A DNA stretch of 64,000 nucleotides from Subtercola frigoramans (GTDB taxonomy: Bacteria; Actinomycetota; Actinomycetes; Actinomycetales; Microbacteriaceae): NCBI RefSeq assembly GCF_016907385.1, contig NZ_JAFBBU010000001.1, positions 1,178,001 to 1,242,000 on the forward strand. Direction: 5' to 3'. The translations under genes were made by a program, and so were the position numbers. The number at the start of each line of letters is the position of its first letter. Positions within the stretch are counted from its first letter, which is position 1. Of the stretch, positions 42,863 to 51,530 are shown piece by piece. A model generated the notes under the pieces. That model worked only from the letters and a program-made list of their open reading frames with translations. It had not been told where the DNA came from and ran no database searches.

Positions 42863-43894
42863 ATGTCGAATACTTCAACCGTCACCCCCGAGTTTCTCGT
42901 CGGATTGCCCAAGTGCGAGCTGCATCTGCACCTCGAAGGTACGTTGGAGCCGGAACTCAAGCTCGCCCTTGCGCGGCGTAACGGCGTCGACATCGGCCAG
43001 AACACTGTGGAGGAGGTGCGGGCGACCTATCAGTTCGATTCGCTGGCCAGCTTTCTTGCGGTGTACTACCCAGCGATGGAGGTGCTCGTCGAGGAACAGG
43101 ACTTCTACGACCTGGCCGCGGCCTATTTCGTCCGGGCAGCGGCCGACGGGGTCCGGAGGGTTGAGGCGTTCTTCGATCCGCAGGCGCACACCTCACGAGG
43201 GGTGCCGATCGCGAACGTGATTCTCGGCTACTCGCGCGCCGCGCGAGACGCCGCTGAACTCGGGGTGTCTGCGGCGCTCATTCTTTGCTTTCTGCGTGAC
43301 TTCTCCGCCGAGAGCGCGCTCGAGACGCTGCGTGAAGCTCTGCCGTTCAAGGAACACCTCATCGGGGTGGGCCTTGACTCCGATGAGCGAGAGAATCCTC
43401 CGGTGAAGTTCCAGCCCGTGTTCGAGCTCGCCAGGGCAGAGGGTCTGAAACTCACCATGCACTGCGACATCGACCAACTCGGCAGCATCGAGAACATCCG
43501 ACAGGTGCTCGAAGACATCGGCGTCGACCGTATCGACCACGGCACGAACATCGTCGAGAGCCCGGCGCTCGTCGCCTTCGCTATCGAACGGGGGGTCGGT
43601 TTCACCACATGCCCCGTATCGAACAGTTTTGTCACAGCAGACATGAAGGCCGACGAAATCGTCCAGCTCCTGCGACAGGGCGCTCTGGTGTGCGTGAACT
43701 CCGACGACCCGGCATATTTCGGTGCCTACATCGCGAAGAACTATGTCGCTCTTGTCGAGAAGGCGGACCTCAGCCTCGATGACGTGGTGGCGTTGGCCAG
43801 GAATTCCTTCGATGCTTCCTGGCTCAGCGACGAAGACAAGGCGGTGTACCGCGCTGAGATCGACGCATACGTCGAAAGGTTCGTGAACGTGTGA
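42863..43894 (+). CDS. Adenosine/adenine deaminase family protein with altered H-A-G-E motif
   Basis: A 343-residue amidohydrolase of the ADA family. The zinc motif H-L-H is at residues 21-23, the proton-donor region (normally H-A-G-E) reads M-H-C-D-I-D-Q at 199-205, D-H-G-T-N follows near 223, and the catalytic Asp pair is in N-S-D-D-P near 279. The Zn-binding His is kept (H200) but Ala-Gly-Glu is replaced by Cys-Asp-Ile. The enzyme should still bind a metal; the substrate may differ from adenosine (for example another aminopurine). AAAGG stands upstream of the ATG with a long spacer. Confidence 0.8.
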   Translation: MSNTSTVTPEFLVGLPKCELHLHLEGTLEPELKLALARRNGVDIGQNTVEEVRATYQFDSLASFLAVYYPAMEVLVEEQDFYDLAAAYFVRAAADGVRRVEAFFDPQAHTSRGVPIANVILGYSRAARDAAELGVSAALILCFLRDFSAESALETLREALPFKEHLIGVGLDSDERENPPVKFQPVFELARAEGLKLTMHCDIDQLGSIENIRQVLEDIGVDRIDHGTNIVESPALVAFAIERGVGFTTCPVSNSFVTADMKADEIVQLLRQGALVCVNSDDPAYFGAYIAKNYVALVEKADLSLDDVVALARNSFDASWLSDEDKAVYRAEIDAYVERFVNV

Positions 43895-43927
43895 AGGTCG
43901 ACGTGTGAAGGTCGACGTGTGACGACC

Positions 43928-43947
43928 GGCGCCTGAAGACAGGCGCC
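43928..43947. terminator. Hairpin between convergent deaminase and luciferase-like genes
   Basis: GGCGCCTG-AAGA-CAGGCGCC forms a perfect 8-bp stem with a 4-nt loop, 33 nt after the deaminase stop and 41 nt from the stop of the convergent gene. No T-run; probably serves both directions. Flanking bases repeat (A)GGTCGACGTGTGA and GCGCCTGAAA units. Confidence 0.65.
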
Positions 43948-43988
43948 TGAAATCAGACGCCTGAAACAGGGAATCGTGAAGCGAACTC

Positions 43989-45050
43989 CTAAGCCGCGAC
44001 ACCCAGCATCGCGTTGGCTGTGAGCTCGACGGAGCGAAGACGGTCGGCGATGTTCTGCGACTGGAAGCCGATGATGAGTTCGTCGGCCTGCGCTGACACC
44101 GCGAATGCCTCGAGGTAATCGCGAACGTCGTCGGGAGTTCCCGCAACGGTGTACTTCATCATGTTCGCGATGCCGCGGCCGTTCGGGGTGGTCAGGAACT
44201 GGTCGATCTCCTCGTCGCTGTACTCTGTTGCCGGGCCAGCAACTGATCCACCGCCTGGTCCACGTGACAGCATTCCCCGAACGCGGGCGCGGCGGGTGGT
44301 GATGAACTGCTGCTGGGCATCCGCTCTGTCATCGGCGGCGATGACGTTGACGCCGGCGATGACGTGCGGTTCGGCCAGCTGCCGCGAGGGGGTGAAATCA
44401 CGGCGGTAGATCGCGACTGCTTCGTGCAGGGCATCCGGTGAGAAATGCGAAGCGAAGGCGTACGGCAGACCGAACGCGGCCGCGAGCTGGGCGCCGAAGA
44501 GCGACGACCCGAGAATGTAGAGCGGCACATCGGTACCGGCCCCGGGAACGGCCTGCACACCGGGCACACGCGATTCGCCTCTCAGGTAGCCCTGGAGTTC
44601 GAGCACGTCCTCGGGGAACTGGTCTGACGATTGCGCGTCGCGGCGCATTGCCCGCATCGTGACCTGATCGCTGCCGGGGGCGCGGCCGAGGCCGAGGTCG
44701 ATACGGTCGGGGTACATGGTCGCCAGGGTGCCGAACTGCTCGGCGATAGTGAGGGGGGCGTGATTCGGCAGCATAATTCCCCCGGCACCGAGCCGAATGG
44801 TCGAGGTCTGGCCTGCGACATGCCCGATCAGGATGCTCGTGGCCGATGACGCGATCGATGCCATGTTGTGGTGCTCGGCGTACCAGACGCGCCGGTAGCC
44901 GTGTTTCTCTGCCGTCTGTGCCAGTGCCACGCTGGCGGCGAAGCTGTCGCGGGCGGACTGCCCGGGTGCGATGGGGGCGAGGTCGAGCACAGAGAGAGCG
45001 ATGTGCTCAGCAGGAACTGTCATATCCGTTACAACAGCGGGGCGGCCCAT
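43989..45050 (-). CDS. LLM-class (luciferase-like) flavin-dependent oxidoreductase
   Basis: A 353-residue TIM-barrel oxidoreductase: [32 protein letters not shown], and D-L-G-L-G-R-A-P-G are the segments shared by the YhbW/MsnO8-like group of bacterial luciferase family proteins. It should use reduced FMN or F420 to oxidise an unknown substrate. Start 45050 has GGGA 6 nt upstream; the Met at 45023 (M-T-V-P-A-E-H) fits homologues better. Convergent with the deaminase gene. Confidence 0.88.
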   Translation of the reverse strand: MGRPAVVTDMTVPAEHIALSVLDLAPIAPGQSARDSFAASVALAQTAEKHGYRRVWYAEHHNMASIASSATSILIGHVAGQTSTIRLGAGGIMLPNHAPLTIAEQFGTLATMYPDRIDLGLGRAPGSDQVTMRAMRRDAQSSDQFPEDVLELQGYLRGESRVPGVQAVPGAGTDVPLYILGSSLFGAQLAAAFGLPYAFASHFSPDALHEAVAIYRRDFTPSRQLAEPHVIAGVNVIAADDRADAQQQFITTRRARVRGMLSRGPGGGSVAGPATEYSDEEIDQFLTTPNGRGIANMMKYTVAGTPDDVRDYLEAFAVSAQADELIIGFQSQNIADRLRSVELTANAMLGVAA

Positions 45051-45061
45051 ATCGTTCCCGT

Positions 45062-46294
45062 TCAGTCAGCCGTTTCAACTGCTTCAGCTGCTTCAGCTGT
45101 CTCAGCTTCGTCAGTGGTCGTCACGACAAGGGTCATCACGATCAGCACCACGATGGCGGCCGTCATGATCGCTGACCAGGGGGTGTACGCGCTCACAGCG
45201 ATGAGTACCGCGGCGACCGGGATGATCGTGTTGACCGTTCGGCGTGCGCGAACAAGAGGGTTCCGCGGCCGGATCGCCAGTGCCCACACGCCGAGGATGA
45301 AGACCGCAACGGGAAGGGTGAAGGTGAGCGACGCGGCGGTACTGGTGAGTTCGGTGTGGCCGGCGTAGAACTCCACTGCTACCTCGATACCCGCAGAAAC
45401 CGCACCGGCGGCGGCGAAGATGAAATAGTGCGAGTACCCGAATTTCAGCGATTGGCTCAGGTTGCCCAGGCGCGAGTGCTGAGGCACCGCGAAGTAGATC
45501 CACCACATGCCGGCGACCACGATGAGGCCGCTCGCCGCGAGCACGATGAGGGGCAGAACGTGTTCGGAATCTGTCATTCCGTTGATGATGGCGTTGGCTG
45601 AGCCCAGCAGCCCCTCACCGAGCACGATCAGGGTGAACAGGCCGTACCGCTCTGCGATGTGATGGCTGTGCCAGGGCGTGACGGTCTTGCGTTCAGCCCA
45701 GATCGGAACGAGAACCTCCGCGGCGACCAGCACGAGGAAACTCAGCACGCCGAGTTCAGCGGGCAACAGCAGCCGCAGCACCCAGAAGAGCTGGACGACG
45801 GTGATGCCAGCGGCGTACTTGAGTGCGGTCATCCGGAACCGGGGCGAATTTGCTGCGACTCGGATCCACTGGCTGACCATGGCCAACCGCATGATCACAT
45901 AACCGAAGGTGATGAGTGCGAAGTCTCCGTGCTCCATCGACTGCGGCACCCCGGCCGCCAGGACGAGCACTCCGGCCATCTGCCCGATCGTCGTGACCCG
46001 GTAGAGCCAGTCGTCGTTGTCGAAGGCGGTGGCGAACCAGGTGAAGTTCATCCAGGCCCACCAGATGGCAAAGAACACCATGGCGTAGCTGAGCAGTCCC
46101 GACCAGGCCTGATGCTCGACCTCGAGCGTATGCAGCGACACGGATGCGAAGGAGACGGCGACCACGAAGACGAGATCGAAGAACAGTTCGAGCGAACTCG
46201 CGGCCCGGTGGGCCTCGTGTCTGTCTCTCGGAAGCACTGGGCGCAGGCGAAGCCTCGCAAGTGGTGGCTGGGGGCGTGGCCGGGCAGCTGGCAT
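45062..46294 (-). CDS. Low temperature requirement protein A (LtrA) family membrane protein
   Basis: A 410-residue protein with about ten helices, opening after a Pro/Arg-rich N-terminus with [14 protein letters not shown], the conserved LtrA signature, then [13 protein letters not shown] and [13 protein letters not shown]. LtrA is needed for growth at low temperature in Listeria; its chemistry is unknown. A TAAACT box (plus 46301-46306) lies 6 nt before the ATG, so it is probably leaderless. The C-terminus ends in E-A-A-E-A-E type repeats. Confidence 0.88.
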   Translation of the reverse strand: MPAARPRPQPPLARLRLRPVLPRDRHEAHRAASSLELFFDLVFVVAVSFASVSLHTLEVEHQAWSGLLSYAMVFFAIWWAWMNFTWFATAFDNDDWLYRVTTIGQMAGVLVLAAGVPQSMEHGDFALITFGYVIMRLAMVSQWIRVAANSPRFRMTALKYAAGITVVQLFWVLRLLLPAELGVLSFLVLVAAEVLVPIWAERKTVTPWHSHHIAERYGLFTLIVLGEGLLGSANAIINGMTDSEHVLPLIVLAASGLIVVAGMWWIYFAVPQHSRLGNLSQSLKFGYSHYFIFAAAGAVSAGIEVAVEFYAGHTELTSTAASLTFTLPVAVFILGVWALAIRPRNPLVRARRTVNTIIPVAAVLIAVSAYTPWSAIMTAAIVVLIVMTLVVTTTDEAETAEAAEAVETAD

Positions 46295-46358
46295 AGGGAG
46301 AGTTTATTCGGGCACAAAGTCACTTCCACTGCCCGCGAGGCAGGCATACAGTGGCACC

Positions 46359-46541
46359 ATGTCCAACCTCAAAGCACAGGCCTACCTGAAGACCGCCCGC
46401 GAACACGCCAGTCTTGCTGCGTACGACATCCAGAAGTTCGAAGCAGACACCCCTGAGCGCCAGTCGATCCACAACCTGCTGAACGCGCTCGACTCGGTGA
46501 TCCAGACGCTCGACGCGCTGGCGGACGACGAGCCGGCGTAG
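46359..46541 (+). CDS. Small conserved protein of 60 residues
   Basis: A 60-residue acidic, helical, soluble protein (A-Y-L-K-T-A-R-E-H-A-S-L, then H-N-L-L-N-A-L-D-S-V-I-Q-T-L-D-A-L) without a known domain. A TACAGT box (46347-46352) lies 6 nt before the ATG, a leaderless start, and codon use is like that of neighbouring genes, so it is likely expressed. It is divergent from the LtrA gene with 64 bp between starts. Function unknown; two short amphipathic helices suggest a helical hairpin. Confidence 0.7.
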   Translation: MSNLKAQAYLKTAREHASLAAYDIQKFEADTPERQSIHNLLNALDSVIQTLDALADDEPA

Positions 46542-46595
46542 CTCGGGCTGTCGTTCCTGCTGCCCTGGTGGTTTTGGCTAACGTTGGTTCTGGCC

Positions 46596-47552
46596 CTACT
46601 GTTTCGAGGGCCGCCACGCGCGCTCGAACGGCAGCCGCCAGGCGTTCGGGGCGATCAGCTGGTGGATGGCGTTCGGCCCCCAGGTCCCGGGCGCGTACGT
46701 GCGCACGGGAGGTGGGTCTTCTAGCAGTGGTCTGGAGATCTCCCAGAGGCGCTCGATGCCCTCTGCGGTCGTGCACAGCGTGTGGTCGCCTCGCATCCGG
46801 GTCGATCGGCCGCATCGAGCGGAAGACCTTGTTCTTCTCCTCGCTGATCGCCCGCGGTTCGAGAGCAGTCGGTGGCTCCATCGCCATGAACGCGAGAATC
46901 TGGAAGAGGTGCGTGACGACCATGTCTTTGAAGGCACCGGTTGACTCGTAGTACTCTGCGCGCCGATCGAGGCCGAGTGTCTCTGGCACATCGATCTGCA
47001 CGTGCGCGATGAAGTTTCGGTTCCAGATGGGTTCGAAGAGCCCGTTGGCGAAACGGAACGCGAGGATGTTCTGGGCAGGCTCCTTGCCCAGAAAGTGATC
47101 GATCCGAAAGATCTGGTTCTCGAAGAAGGTCTCGTGCAGCTTGGCGTTGACCTCGACGGCGCTCGCTAGGTCGGTGCCGAAAGGCTTCTCCATGATGATG
47201 CGGGAGTGGTCGACGAGATCGGCGTCGGACAGCATCCGCACCACCGCGAGGGCGGCCTTGGGCGGAACGCTCAGGTAGTGCAGTCGCCTAGCGCCTGCCC
47301 CGAGCAGGTCTTCTGCGTCGCGCACGGCTTCGGCCAGGGCATGCTCGGGGCCAGCGACGACAGAATGAGGTGCGCGAGGCCGGGGATCAGCTTTCGCCGT
47401 GCGAGGTCGCCGGTTGCGCCGAACAGGACGACCACGTGGGGTGCGATGGCGTCGGAGGTGTCGAGGTGGTCGTTTTCGTCGTCAGAGGTGATCACATTCG
47501 AGATACTGGCAGCGTCGAGGTGCCGGCGGGCGAATCGCACACAAACCTTCAC
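46596..47552 (-). pseudogene. zwf: Degraded glucose-6-phosphate dehydrogenase (zwf) with two internal deletions
   Basis: Three pieces in alternating frames reproduce G6PD text in order. The N-terminal piece has [19 protein letters not shown] (NADP-binding). The middle has [10 protein letters not shown], then I-M-E-K-P-F-G-T-D and R-I-D-H-F-L-G-K-E (the catalytic site), ending at R-S-M-R-P-I-D-P. The C-terminal piece is D-H-T-L-C-T-T-A-E-G-I-E-R-L-W-E-I then G-T-W-G-P-N-A. Relative to a normal ~470-510-residue enzyme, roughly 70 residues are missing between pieces 1 and 2 and roughly 130-150 between pieces 2 and 3, and the frame shifts at both joints. No functional enzyme can be made. The true zwf must be elsewhere if the pathway operates. 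Confidence 0.85.
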
Positions 47553-47595
47553 GAACCCGAAACATGGCTGTATTTGTTCGGCGCTCGTTCTTTAT

Positions 47596-48036
47596 TTATT
47601 CGGCGCTCTGCACACGGTCGAGCAGCTGACGCCAGGGGCCGTTGAGTTCGGATTCAGCCAACACGGCACTGCGCTCCGGCTGCACTGTATTGGTGGTTGA
47701 GACTGTGTTGTTGGTCGAGACTGTGTCGTTCGTCGAGGCTGTGTTGTTGGTTGAGACTGAAACGCTGATTCGGTAGCTGAAGCGGTCGGGGACAGGGCTT
47801 GCGCTGGGGCCGGCATTGGGGCCGACACTCGCGCCTGCGCCGGGGGTGTCGGCCCCGCGCCAAGAACACTGATCGAGCAGAGCGCTCCAGGCGCTGATAT
47901 CGGCTTCGCTGGTCGCCTCTGCTGTCCAGGTGCGGTTCAGGCCCGCGAAACCGCCCGAGCGCACGATGGAGACTCGAAGCTTCGGAGCCTCAGGCGGTTG
48001 GGCACGGGTCTCTGGGGTTTCAGGTGTGTGAACCAC
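47596..48036 (-). CDS. Emfourin-like inhibitor of the adjacent M4 protease
   Basis: A 146-residue protein with R-V-S-I-V-R-S-G-G-F-A-G-L near the start and D-R-F-S-Y-R-I-S-V in the middle, the pattern of emfourin, an inhibitor of protealysin-like M4 peptidases encoded in the same operon. The gene overlaps the 3' end of the protease gene by 17 nt. A segment of ~25 residues rich in S-T-N-N-T-V, encoded by four 18-bp repeats, is inserted after the D-R-F-S-Y strand. Emfourin should bind the protease active site in the cytoplasm or during secretion, so the insertion in its central region is notable. Confidence 0.82.
   Translation of the reverse strand: MVHTPETPETRAQPPEAPKLRVSIVRSGGFAGLNRTWTAEATSEADISAWSALLDQCSWRGADTPGAGASVGPNAGPSASPVPDRFSYRISVSVSTNNTASTNDTVSTNNTVSTTNTVQPERSAVLAESELNGPWRQLLDRVQSAE
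47687..47758 (-). repeat. 18-bp tandem repeat in the emfourin-like gene, 4 units
   Basis: Units at 47687, 47705, 47723 and 47741 of the form GTGTTGTTGGT(C/T)GAGACT with a few substitutions. They encode V-S-T-(N/T)-(N/D)-T hexapeptides. Confidence 0.92.
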
Positions 48037-49174
48037 TCTTCAAGACTCCCACTTTCACCCATGCTGCGCCAACGGCGTCTGCCTCTGGTGAAGCGGCTCC
48101 GTAGCGGAGAGTTGCGGCCCCCACGGTCGCTCTGGCGAAGGTGGCGAAGTCGGCAGCGGCAGGCAGGAGGGTGGGCGCGCTCGCTGCTGTCATGGTGTCG
48201 TACCAGATCTGGCCTGCGCGCTCCCAGGCGAAGCCGCCGAGTTCCAGGGCGGCGAGTGAAAAAGCCCGGTTGGGGATGCCCGAATTCAGGTGCACCCCGC
48301 CGTTGTCGTCGGTCGTCTTCACGTAGTGCGCCATGTCGGCTGGCTGCGGGTCCTTGCCGAGCACGTCGTCGTCGTATGCCGTGCCGGGAGCAGTCATCGA
48401 CCGGAGCGCAGTGCCCTGCACTGCGGGGGTGAAGAGCCCCTCGCCGACGAGCCAGCTGGCTTCTGCGGCGGTCTGGTTCTTCTGGTGCTGCTCGACCAGC
48501 ACCCCCATCACGTCGGAGAACGACTCGTTGAGGGCGCCGGACTGGCCCTCGTAGGCCAACCCGGAGCTGAACTGGGTGACACCGTGGGCCAGTTCGTGAC
48601 CGATCACCGAGACGGAGGCGGTGAAACGGCCGAAGACTTCGCCGTCACCGTCGCCGAACACCATTCGTTCGCCGTCCCAGTAGGCATTGTCGTAGCCGCG
48701 CCCGTAGTGCACCGTGGCGAGCAGGGGCAGGCCCTTGCCGTCGATCGAGTCACGCCCGAACACCTGGCTGAAGAGGTCGAAAGTAGCTCCGAGGCCGTCG
48801 TACGCCTCGGTGACCGTCACATCTGCCGTTGCCGATTGACCCTCGCGGCGAACGATTTTGCCGGGCAGCTTTTCGGCACCCTGGGCGTCGAAGATCGTGC
48901 GGTGCACGACCGGGGGGACGACGTGGTGCACGACCGGGGGGATAGCCGGGTGAGCGCTCGATCGGACCGTCGATTGGGCCGTCGATTGCGCTGTCGAACG
49001 GAGAGTGCTGGCGATGGACTGCTGCACCTCCGTTGCGTGGAGGCGGCGCTCTTCGTGCAGGGGCTCCGTGCCCTCAAGTGCGCGCCGCGCGGCGGCGGCG
49101 GCAACGGCCATTCCGTGCTCGTCGGCCTGGGCGATCTTGGCCAGAAGATACGGAGGAACAATTGAATGCTTCAT
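48020..49174 (-). CDS. M4 family (protealysin-like) zinc metallopeptidase
   Basis: A 384-residue protease. It starts with a short propeptide carrying the P-P-Y-L-L motif typical of protealysins, has no evident signal peptide, and contains the zinc motif G-H-E-L-A-H-G-V-T near residue 192 with the third ligand in G-A-L-N-E-S-F-S-D-V-M-G. The transition-state His lies in G-V-H-L-N-S-G-I-P-N-R-A-F. Protealysins mature by autocleavage and are linked to host-cell or envelope processes. An unusual V-Q-Q-S-I-A linker with Ser/Thr/Ala/Gln repeats lies between propeptide and catalytic domain. A TAGGGT box 6 nt before the ATG suggests a leaderless transcript; emfourin follows. Confidence 0.9.
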   Translation of the reverse strand: MKHSIVPPYLLAKIAQADEHGMAVAAAAARRALEGTEPLHEERRLHATEVQQSIASTLRSTAQSTAQSTVRSSAHPAIPPVVHHVVPPVVHRTIFDAQGAEKLPGKIVRREGQSATADVTVTEAYDGLGATFDLFSQVFGRDSIDGKGLPLLATVHYGRGYDNAYWDGERMVFGDGDGEVFGRFTASVSVIGHELAHGVTQFSSGLAYEGQSGALNESFSDVMGVLVEQHQKNQTAAEASWLVGEGLFTPAVQGTALRSMTAPGTAYDDDVLGKDPQPADMAHYVKTTDDNGGVHLNSGIPNRAFSLAALELGGFAWERAGQIWYDTMTAASAPTLLPAAADFATFARATVGAATLRYGAASPEADAVGAAWVKVGVLKSGSHT

Positions 49175-49205
49175 GGAGAGACCCTAAGGCAGGCCGCCGA
49201 CAGTG

Positions 49206-49634
49206 TCACGGAACTCGGTTCTCCACGCGCCAGACGAATTTCAGCGCTGACCAATCGGAGTCGAGAGCGGCCACCTTCACGTCGACAATGCCGAAGGTGA
49301 GCGCGGCTTCGCGGATCACGCTGTCGCCGAGGTCACTTGTGTGACCGGCTGCCTTGCGGGGCCAGGCGATCCACAGCGCTCCGGCGGGGAAGATGCTCGT
49401 TGAGAGTGCCGGCAGCCGATCGGGTAGTTCGGTGGCATGCCTGAAGAACGAAACGACCAGGTCGGCAGGAACGGGAACGCGCACTGATTGCAGGCCGGGC
49501 GGAGGAGAATCGAGCATCCAGCCGGGAGGTGCTTCGTCGAGGCAGACTCGCATCGCTGGTTTGAGTCCGAGCTTGCGTGCTTGGGGTGTGAGGGAGTAGC
49601 CGGCCTGGGCAGAAGGGGCATCGTCCGCGTACAT
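49206..49634 (-). CDS. DUF3052 family protein
   Basis: A 142-residue protein: A-G-Y-S-L-T-P-Q-A-R-K-L-G-L-K-P near the N-terminus and W-I-A-W-P-R-K-A-A-G, then G-I-V-D-V-K-V-A-A-L-D near the C-terminus are DUF3052 landmarks. Members occur across actinobacteria; function unknown. A TACAAT box (plus 49641-49646) lies 6 nt before the ATG, so the mRNA is probably leaderless; the gene is divergent from the methyltransferase gene with 33 bp between starts. Confidence 0.85.
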   Translation of the reverse strand: MYADDAPSAQAGYSLTPQARKLGLKPAMRVCLDEAPPGWMLDSPPPGLQSVRVPVPADLVVSFFRHATELPDRLPALSTSIFPAGALWIAWPRKAAGHTSDLGDSVIREAALTFGIVDVKVAALDSDWSALKFVWRVENRVP

Positions 49635-49667
49635 GGGTCGATTGTAGGGGACGCACCGGCCGTGCTG

Positions 49668-51440
49668 ATGCAGTTGAATGGATCGGTGAGTTCACCCTTG
49701 ATTGCCCGACTGCGCCGAGACCTGATCACCTCCTCGTTCACCGTTGAGACTGTGGGGGAGCTGTGGGGGGAGGAGGCGGCCGCAGCGCTCTTTCGAGGGC
49801 AGAGGTTGCCAGCCGTTCGGGCGCTGCGTCGGCGCCGGGTCGACGGTGTTGTGCAGTCGAAGGCGGAGACGCTGGCCGCGGTGTTCGTTCTGAACGTTCC
49901 GGTCTCGCGCGAGCAATTGGATGATGCTCTTCCGCAGCTCGGATCCCGGGGTGCTGAGCAGCTGGGCTTGGTGGGTCCTGCGTCTGGCCAGTCGGCGCCC
50001 GGCGACCATGCCTTCGTGTCAGCGCGGCTCGACCTTCGTCCATACAGTTTTGTCGACAACTTCGGGGCGGGGAGCTGGTGGATCGTCTCGGATCTGGGGG
50101 AGACGGCGCTCGGGCGGCCGCTGGATGTGGATCATGTGCTGGGGGTGGGTGGAGCATCCATGACCCTCAGCGGGTTGATGCTCACGACCCACGTCGGCAG
50201 CGTGCTCGATCTGGGTACGGGGTGCGGCATCCAGGCCATGCACGCTTCGCGACACGCCGAACGGGTGGTGGCGACCGACATCTCGGCCCGGGCGCTGGAA
50301 CTAGCGGCGCTGAACGCCGAGCTCAACGCGATCGACAACATCGAATTCCGGCTCGGGAGCCTGTACGAGCCGGTCGCGGGGGAGAGATTCGATCAGATCG
50401 TGTCGAATCCGCCGTTCGTCATCACGCCGCGGACGGAGGGTGTGCCGCTGTATGAGTACCGGGATGCCGGGCTGGTGGGTGACGCGCTGGTTGCGGCGGT
50501 CATCCGGGGGGCTGAGCAGCACCTCGCAGAGGGTGGTGTCGCCCAGCTGCTGGGGAACTGGGAATATCGTGCGGGTGCGGGTGCGGGTGCAGGTTCAAAC
50601 GCAAACGCAAACGCAAACGCAAACGAAGGCGCAGGCGGAGAGGGAAGTGCGGGAGCAGGCGCAGCTGGAGGTGCAGTCGAGCCCTCTGACGGTCTCGACC
50701 GGGTGAGCGCGTGGACGAGCGAGACGAATCTCGACGCGTGGGTCATCGAGCGAGAACTGCAGGATGCCGCGCAGTACGCAGAGACGTGGATTCGTGATGG
50801 TGGCACGCGGCCGGGCACACAGGAATTCGACGAACTCTATGCGGCCTGGCTCGACGATTTCGATTCCAGGAGTGTGAAGAGCGTGGGATTCGGCTACGTG
50901 CTGCTGCGGCGAAGGGCCGCCCCGCCTTCGGGTGGCAGCACTGCGGGTAGGAGCACTGTGGGTAGGAGCACCGCTGGTAGCAGCACCTCAGGCACCAGCA
51001 CCTCAGGCACCAACGCCGCACGCCTCCGCCGTTTCGAACGGCTCACCGACGCGCGCGGCTCGAACCCTGCGGGTCTCGGCCAGTACTTCGAGGCCAGCCT
51101 TGCGGGCTTCGACTGGCAGTCGGCGCAGTCAGACAACGCGCTTCTCGGCTCGACCGTCACCTACGCACACGATGTGACCGAGGAGCGACACTACTGGCCC
51201 GGCCAGGAGAACCCCACGGTGATGACGCTTCGACAGGGAAGCGGATTCGCCCGCTCGGTGTCGCTGGATACGGCGCTCGCGGCGCTGGTGGGGGCATGCG
51301 ACGGTGACCTGGCTCTCGGCCAGATCATCGGGGCGCTTGCGCACCTGCTCGAGGCGGACGAGACCGAGTTGGTCGCAGATCTGCTGCCTCGGGTGCGAGG
51401 TCTGGTGAACGACGCGTTCCTGGTGCCCCAGGTCGAATGA
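49668..51440 (+). CDS. Class I SAM-dependent methyltransferase (DUF7059/DUF7782-type)
   Basis: A 590-residue protein. The SAM-binding loop is V-L-D-L-G-T-G-C-G-I-Q near residue 178 and the catalytic motif is I-V-S-N-P-P-F near 245, which is typical of N-methyltransferases acting on nucleic acid bases or glutamine (HemK/RlmG-like). An N-terminal helical domain and a C-terminal domain flank it, as in the actinobacterial DUF7059/DUF7782 proteins. Two low-complexity insertions are present: A-G-A-G-S-N-A-N-A-N after the catalytic core and a 15-bp-encoded G-R-S-T-V repeat before the C-terminal domain. The ATG at 49668 is preferred because a longer frame would run through the divergent DUF3052 gene. 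Confidence 0.85.
   Translation: MQLNGSVSSPLIARLRRDLITSSFTVETVGELWGEEAAAALFRGQRLPAVRALRRRRVDGVVQSKAETLAAVFVLNVPVSREQLDDALPQLGSRGAEQLGLVGPASGQSAPGDHAFVSARLDLRPYSFVDNFGAGSWWIVSDLGETALGRPLDVDHVLGVGGASMTLSGLMLTTHVGSVLDLGTGCGIQAMHASRHAERVVATDISARALELAALNAELNAIDNIEFRLGSLYEPVAGERFDQIVSNPPFVITPRTEGVPLYEYRDAGLVGDALVAAVIRGAEQHLAEGGVAQLLGNWEYRAGAGAGAGSNANANANANEGAGGEGSAGAGAAGGAVEPSDGLDRVSAWTSETNLDAWVIERELQDAAQYAETWIRDGGTRPGTQEFDELYAAWLDDFDSRSVKSVGFGYVLLRRRAAPPSGGSTAGRSTVGRSTAGSSTSGTSTSGTNAARLRRFERLTDARGSNPAGLGQYFEASLAGFDWQSAQSDNALLGSTVTYAHDVTEERHYWPGQENPTVMTLRQGSGFARSVSLDTALAALVGACDGDLALGQIIGALAHLLEADETELVADLLPRVRGLVNDAFLVPQVE
50570..50640 (+). repeat. 6-bp tandem repeats in the methyltransferase gene
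   Basis: A run of GTGCGG/GCGGGT units is followed by AACGCA repeated five times (about 50599-50628) and GGCGGA-like units. It encodes alternating Gly-Ala and Asn-Ala residues in a linker. Confidence 0.9.
50931..51020 (+). repeat. 15-bp tandem repeat in the methyltransferase gene, 6 units
   Basis: Units at 50931, 50946, 50961, 50976, 50991 and 51006 of the form GG(T/C)A(G/C)(G/C)AGCAC(T/C)NNN. They encode G-(R/S/T)-S-T-x pentapeptides between the catalytic and C-terminal domains. Confidence 0.95.
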
Positions 51441-51530
51441 CTCCTGCTGCGGGGATGCCCGCCGCCCACGTGCGATCTGCAGAGGGGTGAGCTTCGCTTT
51501 GAGTTCCGCTCGGTCCAGGAGAACACCGGC

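Noticed and set aside
49488-49667. Upstream extension of the methyltransferase gene
   Set aside because: Runs antisense through the DUF3052 coding region; the ATG at 49668 starts the family text.
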